From assembly GCA_027003075.1 (NCBI GenBank), contig JALWYV010000042.1, positions 75,146 through 117,307 on the forward strand: 42,162 nucleotides of DNA, written 5' to 3'. Source of the DNA: Caldifarciminota bacterium (GTDB lineage: Bacteria > Hydrothermota > Hydrothermia > LBFQ01). The notes under the pieces are model-generated. The model was not told where the DNA came from, did no database searches, and worked only from the letters and a program-made list of their open reading frames with translations. The position numbers and the translations under genes were made by a program. Each line of letters opens with the position of its first letter. Position 1 is the first letter of the stretch. Below, in pieces: positions 8,536 through 15,440 of this stretch.

Positions 8536-8541
8536 ATTCTA
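8536..8541 (-). promoter_or_regulatory. -10 element of the EamA transporter gene
   Basis: TAGAAT on the minus strand, 5 nt before the ATT at 8530. It is divergent from the ribE -10, with 38 bp between the two hexamers. Confidence 0.5.
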
Positions 8542-8579
8542 AACCGGAAGCGTCTTCCCAGCTCCACCCGGTACGGGTA

Positions 8580-8585
8580 TAGAAT
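8580..8585 (+). promoter_or_regulatory. -10 element of ribE
   Basis: TAGAAT within TATAGAAT, 7 nt before the ribE ATG. There is no room for an FMN riboswitch. Confidence 0.7.
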
Positions 8586-8592
8586 ACCTGCG

Positions 8593-9195
8593 ATGTTCTC
8601 CGGCATAGTGGAGGGGAAGGCACGGGTAGTAGAGGTAAAGGATACCCACAGGGGCAGGAGGGCGGTTTGGGAGTTTGAGGGGGATATGAGGTTCAGGAAA
8701 GGGCAGTCCATAGCCCTTGACGGGGTATGTCTCACCGTTGAGGAGTACGACGGAAACAGGGCTACCTTCTTCCTGTCAGACGAGACCCTGAGGAAGACCA
8801 AGTTCGGAGAGGTCCTTCAACCGGGGTACGTCAGCAACTACGAGAGGTCGCTGAAGGTCGGGGATCGTCTGGACGGCCATATAGTTCTGGGGCATGTGGA
8901 CGGTGTGGCCCGCCTCGTGAAGGTTATAGATTACGGTGAGGACGGTCTGGAATGGGTCGTGGAGGCTCCGGAGGGACTTGAGAAGTACGTGGCGCCTAAA
9001 GGTTCGGTGGCCCTTGACGGGACGAGCCTTACGGTGAACTCCGTGAACGGCAACCGTTTCCGCATCAGACTGATACCCCACACCCTACGGGTAACCGCCC
9101 TTGGCCTTCGCAGGGAGGGGGATCCCCTTAACTTTGAGGCCGACGTCATAGCCCGCTACGTTGAGAGACTTATGGAATTTCTTAAGGATGAGTAA
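8593..9195 (+). CDS. ribE: Riboflavin synthase, alpha subunit
   Basis: This enzyme dismutates two 6,7-dimethyl-8-ribityllumazine molecules to riboflavin. The 200-residue protein starts with the family MFSGIVE and has two lumazine-binding repeats (about 1-92 and 93-190), marked by SIALDGVCLTV and SVALDGTSLTV, with GHIVLGHVDG between. Length and motifs are normal. The other rib genes are not in the window. The mRNA appears leaderless, so no FMN riboswitch controls it. The last codons overlap a small membrane protein gene. Confidence 0.95.
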   Translation: MFSGIVEGKARVVEVKDTHRGRRAVWEFEGDMRFRKGQSIALDGVCLTVEEYDGNRATFFLSDETLRKTKFGEVLQPGYVSNYERSLKVGDRLDGHIVLGHVDGVARLVKVIDYGEDGLEWVVEAPEGLEKYVAPKGSVALDGTSLTVNSVNGNRFRIRLIPHTLRVTALGLRREGDPLNFEADVIARYVERLMEFLKDE

Positions 9196-9400
9196 GATAC
9201 CCCTTATTCTCGTATCCACGGGGATATTCCTCTCCTTTTTCAACCTCCGCCTTGGCCCGGTAGTATGGGCCTCCGCCCCTGTGGTCGTGTACGTACTCGT
9301 CTCGGTGGTCTACAGGAGGCATCTCGGATGGTGGTCCGGCGTGGGTATCCTGAGCGCCTTTATGGCCGTCCTTTCCTACTTCCTTAAAATCGGAGGGTAA
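9188..9400 (+). CDS. Small two-helix membrane protein, unknown
   Basis: A 70-residue product with two hydrophobic helices separated by a short basic turn (VVYRRHLGWWSG), then a short tail. I do not recognise a family. The ATG at 9188 overlaps the last 8 nt of ribE (ATGAGTAA), and the gene ends 1 nt before the glycerate kinase start, so it sits inside a translationally coupled run. An upstream in-frame start at 9161 would lie deep in ribE and is less likely. Confidence 0.6.
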   Translation: MSKIPLILVSTGIFLSFFNLRLGPVVWASAPVVVYVLVSVVYRRHLGWWSGVGILSAFMAVLSYFLKIGG

Positions 9401-9401
9401 G

Positions 9402-10709
9402 GTGGTAACGAAAGAGACTCTCGTGGATCTTTATCTTCTGGGGGTATCCGCGGTGCTTCCTGAAAACCTCGTAAGGAACACCGTCAGTATATTCGGCCCC
9501 TTCGTTAAGGTCGGTCGCTTCCGTTTCCGCGGAGGGGTTCACGTCCTCGGTAGCGGTAAGGCCTCCGTACGCATGGCCAACGAGGTTATGAGTATCCTCC
9601 GGGACAGGGTACTCGGGGGAGTGGTGATAGGTGTAAAAGGCGGTGCAAAGGGTAAAAGGGGGCGTATAGACTTTCGGTACGGAACCCATCCCCTGCCCTC
9701 AAGGGAGAACGTGGAGGCCACAGAACGGCTCGTTGATTACCTGAGTTCTCTCGGACCGGACGACCGATTCATCTACCTTCTCTCCGGAGGAACCTCCGCC
9801 CTTCTGGAGAGGCCCATACCTCCCATAACCCTTGAGGATCTCATAGCCACGACCGACCTCCTCCTCAAGTCGGGTATGGACATAAGGAAGATAAACGCCG
9901 TCAGGAAGCACATCTCCTCCGTAAAGGGTGGCAGACTCGCTACCCTAACCCGTGCCATAGGGTACGTCCTCGTCCTCTCCGATGTCGTGGGAGACGACCT
10001 CTCCTCCATAGGGTCCGGGCCTTTCTATCCCGATCCGACGACCTACGGGGACGTTTACCGCATCCTCAGGTCCTACGGTGTGTGGGAGAAACTCCCCGGA
10101 AGCGTGAGGGAGGTGATAACGAAGGGGTTGGAGGGTGATGTGCCGGAGACCCTGAAGGAGATGCCCCGTCGCATCCGCCACATCCTGATAGGGAACAATC
10201 GTACCGCCCTCCTGGCGATAAGGGACGGGGCCAGAAACCTCGGTATAAGGAGCCGCATAATAACGGATACGCTTCAGGGTGAGGCCCGAGAGGTGGCGCG
10301 GGTCCTCTACGCCATGGCCCGACACGTAGCCCTTTACAGGGAACCATTCTCCCCACCCGTCCTCCTCGTATTCGGAGGTGAAACCACCGTAACCGTCAGG
10401 GGGAAGGGTAAAGGTGGCCGCAATCAGGAGCTGGCCCTGGCCTTCTTGAAGGAGATGGAGGAAGGCCTTAGAATAATATTCTTGAGTGCCGGAACGGACG
10501 GAATAGACGGCCCCACGGACGTTGCGGGGGCCGTCGTAAGCGACGCCGACAGGGAGAGGGTTCAGAAGGAGGGGATAGACGTGAACAGGTTCTTAGAGGA
10601 GAACGACTCCTACAGCTTCCACAGGCGTATGGGGACCCACATCAGGACGGGTCCCACGGGTACGAACGTCGCGGACGTGGTTCTCGTTTACGTAGAAGGG
10701 AAGAAATGA
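9402..10709 (+). CDS. Glycerate 2-kinase (MOFRL family)
   Basis: Class II glycerate kinases phosphorylate D-glycerate to 2-phosphoglycerate. The 435 residues show the N-terminal domain with VLGSGKASVRMA, the glycine-rich LSGGTSALLERP, the KHIS/KGGRLA segment, and the C-terminal MOFRL domain with FGGETTVTVRGKGKGGRNQE and SAGTDGIDGPTDVAGA. Translation starts at GTG 9402 with GGAGG 5 nt upstream. The stop overlaps the glycosyltransferase ATG (ATGA). The pairing with a glycerate-type glycosyltransferase suggests glycerate could be channelled to or from glucosyl- or mannosylglycerate, a compatible solute of thermophiles; that link is inference. Confidence 0.9.
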   Translation: MVTKETLVDLYLLGVSAVLPENLVRNTVSIFGPFVKVGRFRFRGGVHVLGSGKASVRMANEVMSILRDRVLGGVVIGVKGGAKGKRGRIDFRYGTHPLPSRENVEATERLVDYLSSLGPDDRFIYLLSGGTSALLERPIPPITLEDLIATTDLLLKSGMDIRKINAVRKHISSVKGGRLATLTRAIGYVLVLSDVVGDDLSSIGSGPFYPDPTTYGDVYRILRSYGVWEKLPGSVREVITKGLEGDVPETLKEMPRRIRHILIGNNRTALLAIRDGARNLGIRSRIITDTLQGEAREVARVLYAMARHVALYREPFSPPVLLVFGGETTVTVRGKGKGGRNQELALAFLKEMEEGLRIIFLSAGTDGIDGPTDVAGAVVSDADRERVQKEGIDVNRFLEENDSYSFHRRMGTHIRTGPTGTNVADVVLVYVEGKK

Positions 10710-11968
10710 GGTTTCTTACGGCTTTGAGACAGCCCACCATACGCAAACTGGAGATCCTCGGAGATGCCGATATAGTGGTGGGCATACCTACCTACATGAA
10801 CGCCAACACGGTCAGAAAGGTCATAAAGACCGTGTGTCAGGGGCTGCACATGTACTTTCCGGGTAAGAAGGCCCTGATCTTCGTATCGGACGGAGGATCT
10901 ACCGACGACACGCGGGAAGTGGCGCAGTCCGTGGATCTCTCCGACTACGAGCACGAGAAGATCGTGGCCATATACAGGGGCCTGCCCGGAAAAGGATCGG
11001 CGTTAAGGGCGGTGTTTGAGTCCGCCAAGTTCTTAGGTGCCGAAGCCGTAGTCCTGTTTGACGCCGACCTGCGATCCATAACGCCGGAGTGGGTTAGGAA
11101 TATCCTGACACCCGTATTCAAAGGGTACGAGTACGTCACCCCCTACTACAAGCGCTACAAGTACGATGGTACCATAACGAACACGATAGCCTATCCCCTG
11201 ACCCGCGCCCTATTCGGCAAGAGGATAAGGCAGCCCATAGGGGGAGATTTCGGGGTTGGATCCTCCCTGTTCAACCATTACGTAGGTCAGGACGTATGGG
11301 AGACGGACGTTGCCCGCTTCGGTATAGACATATGGATGACCGTGAACGCCATAACGGGAGGCTTCCGCATCGCCCAGGCCCGGCTCGGAGCCAAGATACA
11401 CGATGTGAAGGACCCCGCCAAGCACCTTTCCGGAATGTTCCGACAGGTCGTGGGAACCATTTTCAACCTCCTTGACGAGTACGAAGACTACTGGAAGAAG
11501 GTAAAAGGTTCGGAGGAGGTACCGATACTCGGTAATTTTGCCGGGGAAGATCCTCCACCCTTTGACATAGATCTCCTCGCACTCATAGACTACTTCAAAC
11601 TCGGATACGAGAACTTCGGAGCACTCTGGCGGAACATACTTGATCCGGAGGACTACAGGGTATACGAGACCCTTTACTACGAGGAAAATCCTGATAAGTT
11701 CGTGATACCCAACGAGGTGTGGGTGAGGACGGTTTACAAATACGCCATAACCTTCCACAGTATGACCCGCCAGAGGTTCAAAGTCCTGAATACTCTAATA
11801 CCGCTTTACAACCTCAACGTGGCCAACCTGTACAACCGTCTCAAAGACGCTGACTCTGTGAAGGCGGAGGAGTTTTTTGATGAGCTGGCTGCCACGTTTG
11901 AGGAATTCAAGGAGTACTTTGTACATCTCTGGGAGGGGATACGATCGGAAAAGATAGCCAACTACTGA
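10706..11968 (+). CDS. GT-A glycosyltransferase, glucosyl/mannosylglycerate-synthase-like
   Basis: A 420-residue inverting- or retaining-type GT-A enzyme with VGIPTYMNANTV (about 25-36), VSDGGSTDDT, PGKGSALRAVF and the metal-binding DxD segment FDADLRSITPEW. The helical C-terminal half, with IGGDFGVGSSL and HDVKDPAKHLSGMFRQVVGT, resembles glucosyl-3-phosphoglycerate or mannosylglycerate synthases rather than ordinary family 2 enzymes. Its ATG overlaps the glycerate 2-kinase stop, supporting a glycerate-linked product. The donor and acceptor are not proven by sequence; a lipid or polysaccharide role cannot be excluded. Confidence 0.75.
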   Translation: MRFLTALRQPTIRKLEILGDADIVVGIPTYMNANTVRKVIKTVCQGLHMYFPGKKALIFVSDGGSTDDTREVAQSVDLSDYEHEKIVAIYRGLPGKGSALRAVFESAKFLGAEAVVLFDADLRSITPEWVRNILTPVFKGYEYVTPYYKRYKYDGTITNTIAYPLTRALFGKRIRQPIGGDFGVGSSLFNHYVGQDVWETDVARFGIDIWMTVNAITGGFRIAQARLGAKIHDVKDPAKHLSGMFRQVVGTIFNLLDEYEDYWKKVKGSEEVPILGNFAGEDPPPFDIDLLALIDYFKLGYENFGALWRNILDPEDYRVYETLYYEENPDKFVIPNEVWVRTVYKYAITFHSMTRQRFKVLNTLIPLYNLNVANLYNRLKDADSVKAEEFFDELAATFEEFKEYFVHLWEGIRSEKIANY

Positions 11969-11971
11969 CGG

Positions 11972-13165
11972 ATGGGCGGTAGCACGAGTTTTCTCTCCCT
12001 TTTCCTTGAGCTTCCTGAGAACGTAAGAAGAAAAGCCCTGATACACAAAAGTATGGGAAACGGGGACTTCTTCCGTCTGGCCACCCTCGGGGACGCCGTT
12101 CTGAACCTCTGGGTAGTCTCAAGGTTGTTCTCCGCGGGACTTGACGAGGAGGAGATAAGCACCCTCGCATCGGAATACAAGAGCAACTACGCCCTCTACC
12201 TGATCGTTAAGGCCCTCGGGATTGAGAACTACCTGATAGCAGAGGAGGGAGCAAGGAGCGAGTACTCCTACGCCAGCATGTTTGAGGCTATACTCGGTGT
12301 CCTCTACCTCCACTTTCCCCTTGAGAGGATATTCAGGGCCCTTGACCGTGAGGTCTGGCCCATCATGGAGAGGCTACATCCGGAGTTCCGTAACTACTGG
12401 CAGACCTTATGGCGAGACAGGAAGGGCAGGTTGAGGGTCAGGTACTGGACCGTAAAGGGTGGATTTAAGGCCCGGATATACTCGGACGGCATCCTTATAG
12501 GCGAGGGTACGGGGAGGAGCAAGCGGGAGGCCCGGAACGAGGCAGCACGGTTGGCCCTTCACCCGTATAATGCAGGTACCATGGCAAAGAAAGCACTGCT
12601 TTTGACCGGGGATTTTGCGGAGGATTACGAGACGATGGTACCTTTCCAGATACTCCTGACGGTGGGAGTGAAGGTAGACGCCGTATGCCCCGATAAGAAG
12701 GCTGGGGAGAGGGTCATAACCGCCGTACACGACTTCACGGGTGAGCAGACCTACAGCGAGAAGCCCGGCCACTACTTCACCCTTAACAAGGACTTTGATA
12801 AGGTGAACCCCGAGGAGTACGACGGCCTCGTCATCGCTGGCGGAAGGGCGCCCGAGTACATACGCCTGAACGCGCGCGTCAGGGAGATAGTTAAGCATTT
12901 CGTGGACGCCGGAAAGCCCATAGCCGCCATCTGTCACGGTCCCCTCGTTCTGGCCGCCGTTCCGGGCGCCCTCAAGGGTAAGAAGGCCACCTGTTATCCC
13001 GCCGTGTCCCCCGATATCGTGAACGCCGGTGCCGAGTACGTTGAGGTCCCCATGGACGGGGCGGTGGTGGACGGCAACCTCGTAACGGCTCCGGCCTGGC
13101 CCGCCCATCCGAAGTGGATGCGCGAGTTCATAAAACTCCTCGGAATTGAGATAACCGAAAAGTAA
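11972..13165 (+). CDS. RNase III-like domain + dsRBD, reading in frame into DJ-1/PfpI
   Basis: The 397-residue frame starts 3 nt after the glycosyltransferase stop. Residues 1-130 form an RNase III-like domain: [11 protein letters not shown] keeps the Asp of the GDA motif and [12 protein letters not shown] keeps the second acidic residue. The extra Glu residues of classical RNase III (ERLEFLGD) are absent, which resembles Mini-III enzymes. Residues 140-200 form a dsRNA-binding domain ending in [15 protein letters not shown]. There is no stop codon after it; the frame runs straight into a complete DJ-1/PfpI protein at residue 204, which has its own promoter. The product may be a real fusion, or an indel may have removed a stop. 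Confidence 0.75.
   Translation: MGGSTSFLSLFLELPENVRRKALIHKSMGNGDFFRLATLGDAVLNLWVVSRLFSAGLDEEEISTLASEYKSNYALYLIVKALGIENYLIAEEGARSEYSYASMFEAILGVLYLHFPLERIFRALDREVWPIMERLHPEFRNYWQTLWRDRKGRLRVRYWTVKGGFKARIYSDGILIGEGTGRSKREARNEAARLALHPYNAGTMAKKALLLTGDFAEDYETMVPFQILLTVGVKVDAVCPDKKAGERVITAVHDFTGEQTYSEKPGHYFTLNKDFDKVNPEEYDGLVIAGGRAPEYIRLNARVREIVKHFVDAGKPIAAICHGPLVLAAVPGALKGKKATCYPAVSPDIVNAGAEYVEVPMDGAVVDGNLVTAPAWPAHPKWMREFIKLLGIEITEK
12566..12571 (+). promoter_or_regulatory. Internal -10 element for the DJ-1/PfpI gene
   Basis: TATAAT, 9 nt before ATG 12581, lies inside the RNase III-like frame and encodes Tyr-Asn there. Sequence and spacing match the leaderless promoters of the window. Confidence 0.6.
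12581..13165 (+). CDS. DJ-1/PfpI family protein (internal start)
   Basis: A complete 194-residue DJ-1/PfpI protein ([17 protein letters not shown]). The family nucleophile elbow is AAICHGP with the Cys, preceded by the conserved Glu near the N-terminus (EDYETM) and followed by KKATCYP. Family members act as deglycases, chaperones, amidase-like or stress proteins; the exact reaction here is open. Translation from ATG 12581 is supported by TATAAT 9 nt upstream and by the fact that the family starts exactly at this residue. The same residues also form the C-terminus of the longer upstream frame. A GC-rich hairpin follows the stop. Confidence 0.85.
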   Translation: MAKKALLLTGDFAEDYETMVPFQILLTVGVKVDAVCPDKKAGERVITAVHDFTGEQTYSEKPGHYFTLNKDFDKVNPEEYDGLVIAGGRAPEYIRLNARVREIVKHFVDAGKPIAAICHGPLVLAAVPGALKGKKATCYPAVSPDIVNAGAEYVEVPMDGAVVDGNLVTAPAWPAHPKWMREFIKLLGIEITEK

Positions 13166-13170
13166 ACCGC

Positions 13171-13190
13171 AGGGGGCCTTCCGGCCCCCT
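13171..13190 (+). terminator. GC-rich hairpin after the DJ-1 gene
   Basis: AGGGGGCC, loop TTCC, GGCCCCCT. The perfect 8-bp stem lies 5 nt after the stop codon. It is followed by TCCCC rather than a T run, so termination may be incomplete, and the next start codon is only 9 nt away. Confidence 0.6.
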
Positions 13191-13199
13191 TCCCCTATC

Positions 13200-14018
13200 T
13201 TGGAAATCCTCAATCAACTTCCCTTTAAGAAGTACTCTGCCCTTAGCGATTTCCTCGCCTTCGTTGGCATATACGACGATACGGTCCGCAGGAGGGTCTG
13301 GAAGGACCTCATAATGCGACACGAGAGGGCAATAAGGGACAGGGTGGTGGTTGAGGTGGGGGCGGGGTTCGGTGAGTTCAGCAGGCTGGCAGCTGAGATG
13401 GGGGCGAGAAGGGTATACGCTATAGAGAGGAACCCCTACGCCTACGAGATCCTGAGGAGGAGACTCAAGGGCTACAAGAACGTTAAGGTGATAAAGGCGG
13501 ACGCCCTGAAGTTCGTTCCCGACGAGGACGTAGACGTCCTGATCCACGATTTCTACGGTCCACTTCTCTACGACGAGTCCCTTTACGTCCTTGACCATCT
13601 CCCCTACAGGCCGCGAACCGTACTTCCCAACGGTGGCCGGTTAAAGGTGGCTGCTGTAAATCTTGATAGTCTGGACGACCCCGTAGTTGATGGGGACATC
13701 CTTGAGGTGCTGAGAGGTGTGATAGTGGCCGACCTCTTTCCCGTGGAGGACCCTCCACCCGCCGACGGTGAAAGGGTAGTAGCCGAGTGGAGATACGGAA
13801 GAGGTCTGAAACTTGAGGATAGCGTTGACGTTGGTGAGATGGTCGGAGATCTCCTGATGTTCTACCTTGAGATTACCCACAACGGCAGGGTCCTGTGCGA
13901 CTCCTTTGAGTGTACCAACTGGTCGCTCGGATGGACCCCGAGGAGCGGGGACGTGTTTGAGATGAGGTTCAGGTGGGACGGGGAGTTTACACGGGTACAC
14001 TTCCGCTGGAAGGTGTAA
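13200..14018 (+). CDS. Class I SAM-dependent methyltransferase, protein-Arg-methyltransferase-like
   Basis: A 272-residue Rossmann-fold methyltransferase. The SAM site is VVVEVGAGFGEFSRLAA (about 50-66) with the acidic residue in YAIERNPYA and the motif KVIKADAL. The preceding helix pattern (YDDTVRRRVWKDLIMRHERAI) and the C-terminal beta-rich part resemble the arginine methyltransferase fold, yet the double-E loop is not obvious, so the substrate is unknown. The only early start codon is TTG 13200, placed 9 nt after a strong hairpin. No convincing promoter or SD is visible, so it may depend on read-through past the hairpin. An ATG at 13314 would delete part of the fold. Confidence 0.65.
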   Translation: MEILNQLPFKKYSALSDFLAFVGIYDDTVRRRVWKDLIMRHERAIRDRVVVEVGAGFGEFSRLAAEMGARRVYAIERNPYAYEILRRRLKGYKNVKVIKADALKFVPDEDVDVLIHDFYGPLLYDESLYVLDHLPYRPRTVLPNGGRLKVAAVNLDSLDDPVVDGDILEVLRGVIVADLFPVEDPPPADGERVVAEWRYGRGLKLEDSVDVGEMVGDLLMFYLEITHNGRVLCDSFECTNWSLGWTPRSGDVFEMRFRWDGEFTRVHFRWKV

Positions 14019-14030
14019 ATGCTGCGGCAG

Positions 14031-14036
14031 TAGAAT
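14031..14036 (+). promoter_or_regulatory. -10 element of the nucleotidyltransferase gene
   Basis: TAGAAT, 8 nt before ATG 14045. It marks that ATG, not the in-frame one at 13973, as the start. Confidence 0.65.
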
Positions 14037-14044
14037 ACACGGCT

Positions 14045-15013
14045 ATGCAGGTTGTAATACCCGCAGCCGGATTTGCCAAGCGGATGCGACCCCTTTCGCT
14101 CACGAAACCCAAGTCCCTGATACCCGTAGCCGGTAAGCCGATCATAGGCCACATTCTGGATCAGATAGGCGACCTGACGGAACGCATAATCCTCGTCATA
14201 GGTGAGAACGGGCACGGTATAGTGGAGTACGTGAGAAGCAGGGGGTACGACGTGGACTACGTTGTCCAGAGGAAGGAGGATATGCTGGGGCTCGGTTACG
14301 CCATAAACCTGACACGCGAAAAGGTAAACTTTGACGAGCCTCTACTCGTCATACTCGGAGATACCCCTTTCCGTATGGATCTGAAGGGGGCCATGCAGGG
14401 AGGGGACTTCATAGCCGTTAAGAGCGTGGATAACCCAAAGAGGTTCGGGGTGGTGAGGATAGAGGGCGGATACGTCGTTGACATGGTGGAGAAGCCGGAG
14501 GTACCTCCCTCAAACCTCGCCATAGTCGGGATATACTACTTCACGGACGTTCCTCTGCTTTACGACGCCCTCAACCACATCATACGGAGCGATATACGTA
14601 CCAAGGGCGAGTACCAGCTGACGGACGCCATGAAGGTGATGATAGCGAAAGGGTGGAAGGTGAAGGCCGTTGAGGTGGAGGAGTGGCTTGACTGTGGCAC
14701 CCTTGACCAGACCATAATCTCCCAGAGGAAACTCCTTGAGTGGAACTCCCACTACAGGGAAAGGGAAGGTAGCCTGATAGTCCCTCCGGTTTACATCCAC
14801 GATACGGCCGTTATAGAGGGGAGCATCGTGGGTCCCAACGTCCACGTGGGAGAGGGGGCGGTCGTTCGGAACTCCATCGTCCGCAACAGCATAATAGATC
14901 GGGGGAGTACGGTTGAGGACGTTATCCTGGACAACTCCCTCATCGGTGAGGAGGCGAAGGTAAAGGGAAGCGCCCGTAAGGTACGTATAAGCGATTACTC
15001 AGATGTCTCTTAA
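14045..15013 (+). CDS. Sugar-1-phosphate nucleotidyltransferase with left-handed beta-helix tail
   Basis: A 322-residue enzyme that would couple a sugar-1-phosphate to an NTP. The N-terminal NTP-transferase domain (1-235) begins VVIPAAGFAKRMRPLSLTKP and contains VEKPEVPP and EWLDCGT. The C-terminus (about 250-322) carries hexapeptide repeats (IEGSIVGPNVHVGEGAVVRN). This is the arrangement of long RmlA-type glucose-1-phosphate thymidylyltransferases and archaeal-type sugar-phosphate transferases; GlmU-like activity is also possible. The start is set by TAGAAT 8 nt upstream and by the family N-terminus. The 3' end overlaps the next gene by 11 nt. Confidence 0.88.
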   Translation: MQVVIPAAGFAKRMRPLSLTKPKSLIPVAGKPIIGHILDQIGDLTERIILVIGENGHGIVEYVRSRGYDVDYVVQRKEDMLGLGYAINLTREKVNFDEPLLVILGDTPFRMDLKGAMQGGDFIAVKSVDNPKRFGVVRIEGGYVVDMVEKPEVPPSNLAIVGIYYFTDVPLLYDALNHIIRSDIRTKGEYQLTDAMKVMIAKGWKVKAVEVEEWLDCGTLDQTIISQRKLLEWNSHYREREGSLIVPPVYIHDTAVIEGSIVGPNVHVGEGAVVRNSIVRNSIIDRGSTVEDVILDNSLIGEEAKVKGSARKVRISDYSDVS

Positions 15014-15440
15014 ACCCGACCTGTCTCTCGCGGGGTACACCCTTCTATCGTTCTGGATGGGTGTGCTTTTCTTCCACCTCTTAGTGGTGGTACCCGTGGC
15101 CACGGGGGTGTTGGGGAGGGAGAAACTGGGGGAGTTCGCCCTCTCCGTTCAGGAGACCTTCCACCGTTGGGGTATGATCCTGACCGCCCTGTCAACTATT
15201 CTGCTCGTACTTTCGGGCTCCTACGCGGGCGCCCTGTTGTCTGGTCTGGCCTTCGTCTCCGTACTGTCGTCGGAGTTCCTGAGAAGACGGGTCAGACGTC
15301 TGCTCACGGCCTTTAAAACGGACCCCTCCGACGAGGTAAAAAGGGAGATATTCAACACCTACCGCCTTATAGCCTACGTCACGTACACTCAGACCATCGC
15401 CGGCTTAGCGGCTCTCGTCATCGGCTGGCTACGTCTATAA
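15003..15440 (+). CDS. Four-helix membrane protein, DUF4149-like
   Basis: A 145-residue protein with four membrane helices (about 9-31, 53-73, 72-90 and 122-143) and a basic cytoplasmic loop (FLRRRVRRLLTAF). The shape and the conserved-looking QETFHRWGMI resemble DUF4149-type membrane proteins of unknown function; the match is tentative. It begins within the last codons of the nucleotidyltransferase gene. Its 3' end overlaps the convergent nnr gene by 23 nt, and no terminator is seen. Confidence 0.6.
   Translation: MSLKPDLSLAGYTLLSFWMGVLFFHLLVVVPVATGVLGREKLGEFALSVQETFHRWGMILTALSTILLVLSGSYAGALLSGLAFVSVLSSEFLRRRVRRLLTAFKTDPSDEVKREIFNTYRLIAYVTYTQTIAGLAALVIGWLRL

Noticed and set aside
8541-8592. 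FMN riboswitch before ribE
   Set aside because: The promoter lies 7 nt before the start codon and the preceding spacer is too short for any riboswitch.
8531-8623. Upstream ATG for the EamA transporter at 8623
   Set aside because: The 31 extra residues are polar, read across the ribE start and both promoters, and would precede the first membrane helix without precedent.
10066-10356. Antisense ORFs within the glycerate kinase and similar frames elsewhere
   Set aside because: They are Arg/Pro/Gly-rich or His/Tyr-rich mirror frames of clear genes with no promoter or family match.
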